A DNA stretch of 64,000 nt, from positions 6,352,171 through 6,416,170 of the forward strand of contig CM069452.1 of NCBI GenBank assembly GCA_035610835.1. Reading direction: 5' to 3'. Source of the DNA: Ophiura sarsii. Its lineage: Eukaryota; Echinodermata; Ophiuroidea; Amphilepidida; Ophiuridae. Made by a program: the position numbers and the translations under genes. Shown here piece after piece: positions 35,565-47,830 of this stretch. The notes under the pieces were generated by a model that did not search any database, was not told where the DNA came from, and saw only the letters and a list, made by a program, of their open reading frames with translations. Each line of letters starts with the position of its first letter. The stretch's first letter is position 1.

Positions 35565-35985
35565 AAACCTGAGGCTGAGAAAATATTCAATACAACAACC
35601 CCAGGTTGAAAATAAATATAATTAAACAACCTCAGGTTGTCAAGATATTCATTTTGAAAACCTCAGGTTAAATTAGATTGAACCGTGGGCAATTATAGCC
35701 CCAAATAAATCAGTAGTTACCTAAAGGTAATTGATAATACAAAAATCAAACGCGTCTAAATTCAAAACTGTGTATTCAATACAATCAGAGTAAAGGTCTG
35801 TCAAAAAAGGCCAAGGAGAAAAAAGTCAATAAAACAACCTCAGGTTGAAAATAAATCCAATCAGACAACCTCAGGTCGTATAATGATTGAACGTGTGCAC
35901 GCAATGCAGGCTTGCACACTTTGTGAAAAAATGCTAAGTCCGAAAATAAATTCGACCTGAGGTTAGGTAACCTGAGGTCGAAGGT
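35565..35985. repeat. Array of AACCTCAGGTT palindromes
   Basis: At least eight copies of the palindromic word CAACCTCAGGTTG or variants (AACCTGAGG, AACCCCAGGTTG) at 35-60 bp spacing, separated by A-rich AAATAAAT-type sequence. Confidence 0.72.
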
Positions 35986-36680
35986 GTATGAGCATTTCCA
36001 TCTCTTTATATTATATTGCTACAGAGGAACATAACCTAAAATGCGAAAATAAATGGTCACATAACCGACATTTCCAATGAACAAGGAGCAATCAAACTTC
36101 TAAATGCTGAACAAAAGATGCATTACATTAATTGCCAACAAAAAAGGCCAATACAATGGCTAACAGGCTAGCTAGTTTGTGGCAGAGGAGCTGAGATTTT
36201 CTGTAAGGGGGATAACAGTTTGATATCTACCAGTAGGCCATTGGCTACAAGTTACACAGACAAGGTTAACAAAAACACGTTGTTATACAATAGCATCAGT
36301 ATTTATTTCACATTTTATTTTTAAGAAATCAAATAAATCAGATGATAGTTCTAAAGACTGGAGAAAATTCACTTTTGCGTATAATTTCGTTCGGCTGAGT
36401 ATTCGTGGCTACGATTGGTCACACACCCAATCCCCCTTCTGAAGAAATCCTTACTACGCCACTAGCTGGACACATACGGTTTGCTATATTTTTTAGAAAG
36501 TTATGATCAACTTCAAACAATTTGCTAAACAATTTTTCTGAAAATTTTGAGCAAATCAACGTGCTCATATTATGATAGTTCTAAATCGGGTGCTTCAAAA
36601 GCTTTTCTAAAAATACATATCATATTGAATAAAATAAATCTAAGACTAACATTTTACTCTCATGATAGACGTAGCCTTAC

Positions 36681-36773
36681 CTGTGCTTGTGTTGTTTCCG
36701 TAATGCGACAAACATAATATGAACCGATTTTGATACTGACGCCGAGTTTGGTTTTCGTCAGGACAAAAGGCCT
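36681..36773 (-). other. Candidate isolated exon (unassigned)
   Basis: A 93-bp stretch bounded on the minus strand by TTTTCAATAG and CACAG|GTAAGG. Two frames are open. The phase-1 frame reads FCPDENQTRRQYQNRF, then ILCLSHYGNNTSTG, and would suit an extracellular protein. The phase-0 frame reads RPFVLTKTKLGVSIKIGSYY. It lies upstream of gene A's start codon. No other exon of a matching gene was found. Confidence 0.3.
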
Positions 36774-39119
36774 CTATTGAAAACCAACACGGAAATATAA
36801 CGACTATGTTCTATTTAGCTTTAGGTAACAAACCGTCGTAATTAAATCAATCATGGTTGAAAGCCATGTTATATGAACGTGATGAAAGCTCAAAACAAAA
36901 TATTGTTTCCGTGTCAGATTGCCAAAATCGAGTGTACGACCGTTCATTTTTCTTCTCCGAGTTGGTTTTGCTAACATTATTTTGGGGGCTGAATGTAGGC
37001 CTATCTTTACTCTTATAGTTATTCAATTACTTACATATTTATTAGTTCACCAGAACCTATAAGTAATTTCTGGTTGTATTCTATTGTTTTTGTGATCTAA
37101 CGGTTATAAGATCTCAAAATGACTAACATTTCAGATTAATTATATCATGAAGAACCTTGTAAATAAAGTAAAGTAAAGTAAAAAAATAGCACAAAATATC
37201 TTATGAGATTGCAGAGGACAACAGCTTTTGAGGCATGAATAGATTTCACTTAGACCAGGTCTAAATATAGACCCGGTGCATACGGACCTTTGGGTATTAC
37301 TAACAAACGAAAGGGAAAATTGCTTCCCAAACGCTCCGTGTATGAGCTTAATAGTCAGCATGTGATACCAGCATGATTTAATGAAGCATTCAATAAATCA
37401 CGGTTTGTGAAATGAACCGCAACAATAGAAATCCTGTTGAAAGTATACATAAAACTTGTTGGCGCAAAACCAAATTACTGTTTATTAATCCTATTAAAAG
37501 TAATGAGTTGGCTCAAAATCAAACTGACGTTTACTAATCCTTACTGAAAGTAATACATAATACGTGAGTTGGCTCAACATCAAACTAACTTTCCGTGAGA
37601 ATTTTCGAGGCCCTACGTTCACAGCAATGACTACACTACACCATCAAACACACCAAAACACTGAGGGTAGACAATTGGTACCCTGGCAGTTTGTCCGCTA
37701 GATAGAGGGCGTTTTAAATATGGCCGCTACAATTCAACTAGTAAGGGTACACACCACCATAAGCTTCCGCGGGCTAGCGTGCAGGAGTGCTATAGATCCT
37801 AACAAATCTTGGATTGCTGCTTCAAATGTGAATATTTTGGCCGGATTGTCGCCATAGGTCTTAGTTTTTGTTTTATTAAAAAGTTAAAACCTTCACGATT
37901 GTAATCTGAAATGTAAAAACTCGCGAATTATTCTTGGGCGAAGTCTTGATCACATGTGTGAAGCGGCCAGAAAAGCCGATTTCACGGTGTTAACGCACTG
38001 TACAGTGACTATAAATGTGAGTGCTTCTAGAAATCATAATTATTGTTAAACTGGTACTATCGATTGTATATGAAATATAGATATGTTGAAGAGGACTAGA
38101 AGAGGAAGATTCTACAAAAAGAATAAATATCCCAATTAGGGACTGGGCGATTGAACAACCTGGTGCGCGAACAATTGTTCATGCATGCTTGTTACAATTT
38201 CACGATGACAGATCAGATCGCACGGTCATTTATTTTTCTTTTCAAATTGTCCGGTACGCTCTTCCTGGTTTATGCACGTAACGCCGTACGCATGCGCATG
38301 TATACACGCACGCATTGTTGGAATTATGTCCAAAGTATTATGACGCTGATTATAGCCTATTGACATAATCGAGGCTTGATTAAACAGGCATATTGTTAAA
38401 ACAAAGTTGATTCCTTTCGGGAGCATGAATGGTTGGTAATTGTATACAAGGTATCATCAACACATGCCATGAAACTTTTGAAATATCCAAGATGGCCGCC
38501 AAATGTTTAAATTGGACCCCAAATGACCAACAGAATGTTTCGACACTATTTCCTGATATATTAAGGCTGTTTAAATGGTTAGAACACAAACTTTGTATAC
38601 AAGGCCGTGTTCCCACAAAAAATATAATGACAAATGACACAATAGTCTAGACCCGGTTGCGACTTAATAACTAGTGTAGTTATGGTGCTCACGTTAACCA
38701 GAAAGGCAAGCGAGCTATAAAAGAAAGCTGCGTGATTTAGGTAAACAACTTTTAAACCCCGTTTCAGGACTAGTTTGTGGTTTTATATACGGCACATATT
38801 CTCCTGGCCACAGTCCGACATACGTGGGCGCACTTCGATCAACTTACTGCGCATGCTTGAAAACTCACAAAATGCCGCTAACCAATCAGAGTCGTGAGGT
38901 CGAGCTTACATAATGCGCACCACGGATGGCGTTGCACCGTTTTTTTGGCTGAGTTTGACCTCGCGTACTTACAAGAGGCCTGTCAACCTCATGTGACGTG
39001 CGTCTATTGGCGTTTATTTTGTCATACGAAACCGATAGAAATTACACATTGTATAATCTCATTTCCATGTCCTAATAGAATGGCAAAGTTCCAACACAAG
39101 GGGCAATAAAGATGGAAAA
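36774..39119. other. Intergenic, no feature recognised
   Basis: About 2.3 kb of AT-rich sequence. Short frames exist on both strands, but none has recognisable motifs, splice support or codon structure. Three loosely similar AGTAAT.AGTTGGC...ATCAAACT stretches lie at 37440-37590. Confidence 0.5.
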
Positions 39120-39945
39120 AAGGGAAAGGAGCTATATGCATCTCAAGAGGTCATTGACGAGCAAGTGGATATCGAGTGCAATGAAGATCGAGGAGCCTGA
39201 TATTCGTTTGTCTGAAATTAAGAATGCTATCCAGACGCTTTAAAATAACAAACCTATCATAGTTGATATCCCTGGCGAGCTACTCAACAATTTTTGATGA
39301 GAATAGAGAGCTATAGAGTTTAAATTCTGCGACAGCTCTGCAATAAACAGTGACAAGATATGGCACACTCGAACATGGCCAGAAGACTGTAAAACTGCCC
39401 CCTAACCAAATAGGGAATGTCAGTGAATTCATGAACAACAGATAATAGCTCTTATCCCTTATCATGCCTATGCCAGCAAGATTCTACTTCACATCCTTAA
39501 TGAAAGATTGAGACCTCATCTTGAAAGAGAACTTCGTCCGGAACAGGCTGGTTCCCGAAGAGGTTGTACCAGAGTCAGTTGCGTATCTAGGACTGTTTTG
39601 ATGGAGGCCATATTTTGTATCCCTGTGAGCGGAGCGAGTGGAGCGACCAGTGGGTAGGGCGCAGGGGTGAAGCCCCAGGGAGATCCTGGGTTTTAGGCAT
39701 TTTTAAAAGAAAATATTCAGAATTCTGAAACAGTAATTTTGGCATTTTCTCACATGGCTTCTAACTTTATAAACAAATACAGACGCGGTCTGAAATAGGT
39801 CGTCCCTGGATACGCCACTGACCAAAGATCATATCGCAAATATTCCTCCACATCATTGAAAAATGCAAGGAATCATACAAGAGGAATACTGGGGAAGAGG
39901 CATTTGCATGTACATAAAGAAACACCTAAAAGCATCACCAACAAA
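39120..39945 (+). pseudogene. LINE reverse transcriptase fragment, broken and split by a MITE
   Basis: Plus-strand pieces in shifting frames: LSEIKNAIQTLKNNKP, ELLNNF, HAYASKILLHILNERLR, PHLERELRPEQAGSRRGCTR and, after the insertion at 39576-39820, DHIANI and LHIIEKCKESYKRNT. These follow the N-terminal reverse transcriptase order of APE-type LINEs. Stops and frameshifts show it is inactive. Confidence 0.75.
39576..39820. mobile_element. MITE with CAGTTGCGTATCTAGG / CCTGGATACGCCACTG ends, inside the RT fragment
   Basis: A 245-bp insertion with hAT-like inverted ends. Flanking 8-mers ACCAGAGT and ACCAAAGA agree at six positions, a worn 8-bp duplication. RT coding resumes on both sides. The interior has GAGCGGAGCGAGTGGAGCGA. 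Confidence 0.68.
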
Positions 39946-40412
39946 TTGTATTAACTCATCAACAGAGGGAACTACTAGGTTGGGTCCCCGCGTCCCTCTA
40001 TAAAACCGCCATCTTTAAAAATGGCGGACCAAAAAGAGGGACTGGAAAAATTGTACGTCCAAAAAGTGTGTAGTTTACTCGTGGAATTAAGTATAATATG
40101 AATATGCATGCCAATACCGAGCATGCGCATTTGTACACAGCAACAACAGAAATACCACCGATTGGTCCAATTCAAAGGCAGTGCATCCAACGATCGTCAC
40201 GCTGCGTCCCGCGGGAGGCAAATCCTGCGCACTATCGCGTCACGCGGTGTACGAAGCCGCGCGCTGTGGCGTGACTGGTGCGTGAAAAGCTCATGTTTAT
40301 TCACGAGTTCATCAGCGCACATTTTTGGAACGGTATTTTTTCCAGTCTTCACATTTGAGCACCCTTGCAGGGGCCGTGTGTAAAATAGGGAAGACATGAG
40401 GATCTAGTCTCT

Positions 40413-41055
40413 AGGGAACTACCACCTGGTAATCCTAGGCGATTTCAACTATCCGGAGAAACGAGCAACAAGGCAAATGCAAGTCATCTAAGTTTATGGA
40501 AACTGTTCGACTCTCTACAAGATAACTTCTTATACAAACTGGTGGACTTCAACACTTATCACAGACAGGGATAGAAACCAAGCCTCCATGACCTGGTCAT
40601 TAAACACCGTCTGAAAACATATTTGTTCCCAAGTGCATATCATGTTTAATTGTACTTTAATCATTTTTTGCTAAATGTTGTTTCAGGTCACATGCTCATC
40701 TTTAATTGTAATTGTTATGCTTGTACGGTCATGATGGTGTGGATGAAATAAAAGGCCTTGGTCCATTAACATGATTAGGGAAAAGTGATCATGTCATATT
40801 ATTTTGACACGTTTTGTTATATGGATGACAATGACGATACCACTGCCGCAAGGTTCCTCTATAACAAAGGAGACCATGACAAACTACGAACAGACCTAAG
40901 CTCCGTTCCCGGCTCCATTGACTGGGAAGACGAGATGGAAAACCTATAGACACAAACACGTTATGGGAATTGTTTGCCACTAAAATCTACGAAGCTATGG
41001 AGAACTACACGCCGACAACCCAAAGAAGATTTCTTGACGTACCCCATCATGCTTA
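40413..41055 (+). pseudogene. LINE APE-type endonuclease fragment
   Basis: Plus-strand pieces read NYHLVILGDFNYPE, LYKLVDFNTYHRQG, LHDLVI, GKSDHVILF and YNKGDHDKLRTDLSSVPGSI followed by DWEDEMENL. GDFN and SDH are the conserved endonuclease motifs of APE-type LINEs and occur in the right order. Several frames are used, so it is dead. It lies after the RT fragment, the reverse of the order in an intact LINE. Confidence 0.75.
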
Positions 41056-41364
41056 GCGCCCCTACAGTACCAGCAGGGCTTATCACCAAAACAAACAGTG
41101 CCACACATGTGTTAAAGCAATTAACAGCTGGCGGTCGTCTAACCTCTACCATAGTAATACATGGTGCAGATAGGATAGACTTGGCCACAAATATGAAAGA
41201 AGTTGATAGTTGGGGTAGGAGTCAGTCGATTACCTTTTATGTGTTGTCAAACGCGAGAAGAAACCTCACCGGACATCTTATCCTGCTGAGGAGAAAGACT
41301 AGTAGTAGTTTGCCCAATCAGTAAGCATGTGGCAATGGTAGCTAACAAATCAAACAGAACAGTT

Positions 41365-41515
41365 GACATTATCAGGAGGATGTTTTGTACTACATGAACG
41401 AGGAAATGCTCAAGATATTGTATTACAAGACACTCATCGACTACGCAAAAAGTATCTGGAGCCCAATCTACCACCAAGACATCCAAACAATCGAGAGAGT
41501 AGGGCTACCAAACTA
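41365..41515 (+). pseudogene. LINE reverse transcriptase C-terminal fragment
   Basis: A frame reading EEMLKILYYKTLIDYAKSIW followed by SPIYHQDIQTIERVG matches the mLkxLYxxlVxxxLEYAxxxWsP...dixxIExvQ segment at the end of CR1/RTE-like reverse transcriptases. Confidence 0.72.
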
Positions 41516-41529
41516 GTGATATGTCTTAT

Positions 41530-42655
41530 ATACATTACATCCTTTTTTTTGTAATCAAGTAGCCTCATGAATCTTACTCCCCCTAAATATGTTATTTTTA
41601 TAAGTTTAAGACCATTTAAAGATTGTTTCATAAACTCTAAATGCCACTGAATACAAATACGACTATATAGCAATCTTTATTGATATGCTCCATCAGAATC
41701 ATGTGAATTTATTTGAAAGAAGTTGCAAACATTCAAAAATCTGTCATAAACTGAAAATGTTCACATAACGCTTCTCCGATCAGCCAATTCAGAATCCAAA
41801 GCAGGATTAATGGCGTGGCGTCGCCAACAACAACATCCGGGACATCATGATAGTCGCGTCGATTGACCTTTCGAAGCGTAAAGCCGATTGGCTACGGGTT
41901 AACGTCATTGAGTAGTCCGGGAGAACTATTAATCAAATATAAAAAGGTTTTCATAAAGATGCAAGTCCAAGCTATACAAAATACTTTGGGATATCGCTAT
42001 GCAGTCAACAGAGGGCATTAGGAATTGGTCAAGGGGTGCCGGATTAGGGTGTAGATTGAGCGTATTTTTGCCTAGGTCTAATTAAAAAAGTGGGATTTTG
42101 CAACATTTATACCATGTGTCCGGAAAAACGGTAATTCCTAAACTCGAAATAAAAGCTTATTTTTGTAAGAAGAATATGTATATAAATATGCAGCGATGGA
42201 AATATCCACATGACTTTCCACCCTGCATATAAATATATTCTTGAAGGGATATTGCTTACATATTTCTATTTTATTCAGTATACCATTTTTTGTAAAAAAC
42301 TAACTTATTTTCTCTATGGGTAAATAAATAGATTGATGATTTGAGAGCAGATGAGACAACATTTCCATATAGGTAAAACCACGGGAAATTGTTTAGGATA
42401 GGCCGAGGGGTTATATTGATGTGGTATACAAGTAGCGTTTTGTGGGGCTAATAAAGCAACCTGATTTCTTTAATTTAAGTTGGCATGCCAAACAATCCAA
42501 GGGACCGAGGGTTAATGTAGTAAAATGCGTTTTTTTAAGAGGTAGGGGTTAATAATAAAGTAGCCACGGGCAATGGTTTAGGAGGGCTATGAGTATATAT
42601 CAACCTGGTTGTGGTGTAGGGGTGTATGTGGTTTCAGAGATACCGAGTGTTAATG
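41530..42655. other. Intergenic, no feature recognised
   Basis: AT-rich sequence between the LINE remnants and the 42.7-kb tandem repeat. No frame with recognisable content. Confidence 0.5.
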
Positions 42656-42659
42656 ACAG

Positions 42660-43400
42660 TAATGCGGTTTTGAGAGGTAGATTCAACCTTAACACGATGG
42701 CTTCAGGACAGTTTTCCATGACCATTTTAGTTCATAAACTAAAAGATTTTGCGCGCTTTGCATTTCTTCTATAGGTCTCTCCATTATAATGGGTCTCGAA
42801 CCAAACCAAATATTCTAAATAGTATGTGGGGGACATCAAAAACGTCACACTGGAACATTTAAGTGTTATAAATGCCAATTTGTTCGCGCTTTGCGCGTAT
42901 TAGTTTCAATGTTTTATTATTCATGTTTAACAAGATGGCTTCAGGAAAGTTTTCCATGACCATTTTAGTTCATAAACTGAACATTTTTGCGCGCTTTGCG
43001 CGCATTTTTTCTACAGGTTTCAACATTATAATGGGTCCCGAACCACAACAAATATTCTGAATATTAATGTGGGGGACGTTAAAAACGTCATACTTAACCA
43101 TTTCATTGCTAGAAATGCATTTTCTTTTGCGCGCTTCGCGCGTATTAGTTCCAATGCTTCATTATAGAACCTTAGCAAGACGGCTTCAGGAAAGTTTTCT
43201 ATGGCCATTTTAGTTCAAAAAATGTTAAAAAATCGGGCGCTTCGCGCGCATTTTTCTACAGGTTTTAACATTATAATGGCCCTCAAACCACATCAAATAT
43301 TAAGTGGAAGAAGTTTAAAATGTCATACTGTACCTTTTTAGTGTTAAAAATCACATTTTATTAGTTTCAATGTTTCAATACTTTAAACACTTTCCACGCG
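42660..43400. repeat. Tandem repeat of about 235-247 bp, three copies
   Basis: GATGGCTTCAGGAAAGTTTT, TTGCGCGCTTTGCGCGCATT, TTTCTACAGGTTT.AACATTATAATGG and GGGGGACGTTAAAAACGTCA occur in the same order starting near 42698, 42932 and 43179. GCGCGCTTCGCGCG palindromes lie in each unit. Confidence 0.8.
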
Positions 43401-44004
43401 GCAGGCGTCTGTAGACGAGATTCTAAAAGTTCACAAAATGTCTTAAAAAATGACTATTGTATTGAATTTGAATACCCTATTTAGAATCACTATGACAAAT
43501 GAATTGAAAGAAGTACAAACATGCTTAGTCTTGGTTTGGCGTCAGGATACGCCACTCACTGTTAGCTATTGGTTAATATTTGAATATTTGCCGGTGATAT
43601 TGCAATTAATGGAATCATTATCATCGTGAGGATAGAGATTATAACTTTGGAACTTTTAATAATGACCCCATTGGCTACCTCCGAGTATTTGAAAATGTTT
43701 GAATAGCTGTGTTTTGCCATGCTGCTCTGAGACAAAGTGAAACAAATGTATTCTCTGAATCTCTTGTCTGCTAATATTTTCGGTTCCTTTCTATTTTAAA
43801 CTGATGTTTATTATGGTTGCTCAAATCATTAATACTTCTTCACGTTGATTCAATTTGAAGAGTAATAAAAGAGGTATTGTTGACTACAATAGTTTGTGTT
43901 TGAAAGCAAGCTAATTATGAGACACATCACATAGGAGTCTAGTCTGCCACCTGGGTATGTTTAATTACACATTGCAAATATGTAGGTCCTGATGCATACT
44001 GCTA

Positions 44005-44232
44005 AATGTAAAAGAGTGGATTTCCACTCTTTGAAGGAGTTAAACGCAGGACAACACGTTTTTATAGTGGAAAAACACTCTAAAACATTCTAAAAGGAGT
44101 GAAAGGGGATTTATATATGACAATGTTCCACTCTATTTAGAGTGAAAAATAAATTAACTTTCACACTCATTTTAGAGTGGACATTTTCCACTCTAAAACG
44201 GGTTGTCCTGCGTTTCACTCCCTGTGTAAAAA
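44005..44232. repeat. Inverted-repeat element with GAGTGGA/TCCACTC words
   Basis: AGAGTGGATTTCCACTCTTT at the left, GGAGTTAAACGCAGGACAAC paired with GTTGTCCTGCGTTTCACTCC at the right, and several further GAGTGGA/TCCACTC words inside. Arms of about 60 bp. MITE-like. Confidence 0.65.
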
Positions 44233-44459
44233 ATAATAATTCGGGAACGGAGGGGGACAGAGGAACAAAGTCATTTTTTTTAAAGTCTATAATGTGTCGG
44301 GAAACACAGTGGATAGAGGAACAGTGGATAGAGGAACGCAGCGTTTGAAATGTTAGAATGATGTGTGTTACTTGTTGCCGATAGTGTTGTGTTCCATACT
44401 TTATTTAATATTGTTCCCTGATCTCTGGCTAATGTATTTTCGAGACTGCGTAGGACAGC

Positions 44460-44830
44460 TATTCCCCGGGGCGGGGGTATATTGGCCATACGGGTATGTG
44501 CGGCTGGCAAGGACCCGTTTTCACGCCTTTCGGCCGCTCCTTAAGACCCCTTTTCATCCACTGGCAGTTCCATAAGACCCCCTTTTCATTCATTGGCAGT
44601 TCCCTTGGACCCCAAATTCAACCAAAGTGAGTTATGTAGCCTCAAATTTGGCCTAAATTCAGTTCATAAGGCAAAATTTTCAGTTTATAAGACACAATTT
44701 TGTATAAGAATTCAGTTCTCTAATACCACAATTTCGGCGACCATTCAGTTCGGTAAGCCCCTGTTTTGGTGCCCGTTCAGTTCGGTAAGCCCCTGTTTTC
44801 AGACTGCCAGCCGCACACCCCTACCATCTT
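44460..44830. repeat. Dispersed repeat with TGTGCGGCTGG / CAGCCGCACA ends
   Basis: GTATGTGCGGCTGGCAAGG at the left pairs with TGCCAGCCGCACACCCCT at the right. Inside are short direct repeats (CCCCTTTTCAT.CA.TGGCAGTTCC twice, GTTCGGTAAGCCCCTGTTTT twice). No coding potential. Confidence 0.6.
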
Positions 44831-45234
44831 CAAATTCGAGTAAATAAAAATAGCACGGCACATAGCTCTTTAGCCAGAAGTTGCTGAGACAAAGTATTTT
44901 ATTTTTTTGGCCTAACACATAAATGTACAACTTGGCATCTAGAACTGGTTGGCTGATGTAACGAAAGGAATATTAAAAGGAGACGTGCCAAGGTTGGGGG
45001 CAACGGACATGAAACTAATTGATTGAAATATGTTTTGGGAAATAACACACCACACTCTCAAAGTGGATTACCCCAAAGCGATAATTTTGAAGAACAAATC
45101 TAAAGGAGATGGGTCGGTGAACCGTGGAACAGAGGAACAAAACAAAAGTGAATACAAACAAGTAATGTCTTTAAAAAAGGCAACGCCTCAGCTTAAACAA
45201 ACAAAGATTTCTGTTTCAATGAGGTTGGGTGTAT

Positions 45235-46060
45235 GAATATTTATGAATGTAAACATGCCGAAAAGCATATAAAATGCTGAAAAGATACATACAATGACAA
45301 TACAATTAATATACTAGGTTGACCAGATCAGAGCAGAGCTCGGGAAGTACTGGCCACCTAAGACCACAAAATGTGCTAAACATGTATATGATATGCAATG
45401 TAAACATGCGGAAAAGCATATGAAAATGTGTTATACATGTATCGATAATGCAATGTAAACATGATGAAACTATGTATGCTGAAAAGCATATGAAAATGTA
45501 TATGAAAATGTGCTATACATGATATGAAATGTAAACATGCTGAAAAGCATATGAAAATGTGTAAACATGATGAAAATCATATGAATGTATTTGATATGAA
45601 AATTATGTAAACATGCCGAAAAGCATATGAAAATGCTGAAAAGTATATGAAAATGTGCTAATCATGTATATGATATGCAATGTAAACATGCTGAAAAGCA
45701 TATGAAAATGTGTTATACATGTATCGATAATGCAATGTAAACATGATGAAACTATGTATGCTGAAAAGCATATGAAAATGTATATGAAAATGTGCTATAC
45801 ATGATATGAAATGTAAACATGATGAAAAGCATATGAAAATGTGTAAACATGATGAAAAGCATATGAATGTATTTGATATGAAAATTATGTAAACATGCCG
45901 AAAAGCATATGAAAATGCTGAAAAGTATATGAAAATGTGCTAATCATGTATATGATATGTAATGTAAACATGCTGAAAAGCATATGAAAATGTGTTATAC
46001 ATGTATCGATAATGCAATGTAAATATGATGAAACTATGTGAAATGTGAAAATTATGAGAG
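45235..46060 (+). repeat. Satellite with nested periodicity (AACATGCTGAAAAGCATATGAAAATG)
   Basis: Short units AACATGCTGAAAAGCATATG recur many times, each containing the inverted pair CATGCTGAAAAGCATATG. They are organised in a higher-order unit of about 281 bp: AAACATG.GGAAAAGCATATG followed by TGTTATACATGTATCGATAA appears near 45404, 45683 and 45965. Confidence 0.85.
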
Positions 46061-46214
46061 TAATAATCAATAAAAGATTTTTTTAAAATTTAAAAAATGA
46101 GGTTGGGTACCGGTGTATGGTGTTCACAACTCAAAGGAAATGTTAAAGGTGGTAAAGTGTAAAAATAAATTTGTCTTGGCATGTGTGAAGCTTTCTTTTT
46201 ATCCACCCCCTGCC

Positions 46215-46475
46215 CAAATAAATGTGTGTGTAAGTAAAGTAATGTAACGTAACGTAAAGTAACCTGACGTAACGTACAGTGACCTAACGTAACGTAAAGT
46301 ACCCTAACATAAAGTAATCTAAAGTAATGTAACGTAAAGAAACGTTAAGTAACGAAAAGTAACTTAAAGCAACGTAACTTAAAGTAACCTAACCTAACCT
46401 AAGGTAAAGTAACGTAACGTAAAATAGTAATGTAACATAAAGTAGCTCAACATAATGTAAAGTAACGTAAGTTCC
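46215..46475 (+). repeat. GTAACGTAAA satellite block 1
   Basis: Degenerate 5- to 10-bp repeat AAGTAACGTAACGTAAAGTA with CCTGACCTAA variants. Repeated at 47070-47265. Confidence 0.85.
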
Positions 46476-46489
46476 AAAGTTCCCCTACC

Positions 46490-47830
46490 CCCATGAATTG
46501 CATAAACAATTCAGATTTTATGCAAATTCAATTTTGAAATTTGGATTAAGACATTGTCTAACATATTTTAAGTAAAGAACCTAGAACAAAGAACATTTTC
46601 ATTGGACAGTTACTTTCTCCATAAAACACATTTCTTTCTCTTTTCTACTTGAAAAGGTCTTTATTCTACCACCCTGTATAACAAGACATTATTTTATCAC
46701 CCTGTATAACTAGACACTGTAAAAATCCACTGGAAATTACTATACTACATTCATTCCAATAATAAATGAGAAGTCTTTAAACACATTTCTTTCTCTTTTC
46801 TACTTGAAAAGGTCTTTATTCTACCACATTGTATAACAAGATATTATTTTATCACCCTGTATAACTAGACACGGTAAAAAAATCAACTGGATATTACTAT
46901 ACTACATTCATTCCAATAATAAATGAGAAGTCTTTAAAACACATTTCTTTCTCTTTCTACTTGAAAAGGTCTTTATTCTACCATCCTGTATAACAAGACA
47001 TTATTTTATCACCCTGTATAGACACTGTAAAGAAATCAACTGGAAATGATTGATTATATCGATTATCGATTAAGTAAAGTAATGTAACGTAACGTAAAGT
47101 AACCTGACCTAACGTAAAGTAACCTAAAGTAACGTAAAGTAACCTAAAGCAACGTAACTTGAAGTAACGTAACATAACCTAAGGTAAAGTAACGAAACGC
47201 AAAGTAACGTAATGTAAAGTAATGTAACATAAAGTAACGTAACATAATGTTAAGTAACATAAGTTCCCCTACCCCCATGAAGTGCATAAACAATTTAGAT
47301 TTTAGGCAAATTCAATTTTGAAATTTGGATTAAGACATTGTCTAAAATACTTTAAGTAAAGAAGACATTTGTAAACATTTTCATTGGACAGTTATTTTCT
47401 CCATAAAACACATTTATTTCTCTTTTCTACTTGAAAAGGTCTTTATTCTACCACCCTAACAAGACATTATTTTATCACCCTGTATAACTAGACACTGTAA
47501 AAAATCCACTGGAAATTACTATACTACATTCATTTCAATAATAAATGAGAAATCTTTAAAACACATTTCTTTCTATTTTTCTACTTGAAAAGGTCTTTAT
47601 TCTACCACCCTGTATAACAAGACATTATTTTATCACCATGTATAACTAGACACTGTAAAAAAAATCAACTGGAAATTACTATACTACATTCATTCCAATA
47701 ACAAATGAGAAGTCTTTAAAACACATTTCTTTCTCTTTTCTACTTGAAAAGGTCTTTATTCTATCACCCCGTATAACAAGACATTATTTTATCACCCTGT
47801 ATAGATACTGTAAACAAATCAACTGGAAAT
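46490..47830 (+). repeat. Duplicated 0.78-kb block made of three 158-bp tandem units
   Basis: AAAACACATTTCTTTCTCTT, TACTTGAAAAGGTCTTTATT and CACCCTGTATAACAAGACAT recur at about 46621, 46780, 46937 and again at 47402, 47561, 47719. Each trio is preceded by CAATTTTGAAATTTGGATTA and by a GTAAC block (46215-46475, 47070-47265). The whole set was thus duplicated about 781 bp apart. Confidence 0.82.

Larger units (their letters stand above)
31142..36680. other. Upstream of gene A: non-coding, repeats only
   Basis: Would contain gene A's promoter and 5' UTR, but I see no convincing TATA or initiator. Listed repeats (31795, 32560, 34262, 34380, 35565) and G/C runs at 32393-32407 and 35508-35521 occur here. 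Remaining sequence shows no coding frame with splice support. Confidence 0.5.

Noticed and set aside
40974..41324. 116-codon plus-strand frame as a gene
   Set aside because: It overlaps shifted pieces of a dead LINE and has no family resemblance of its own.
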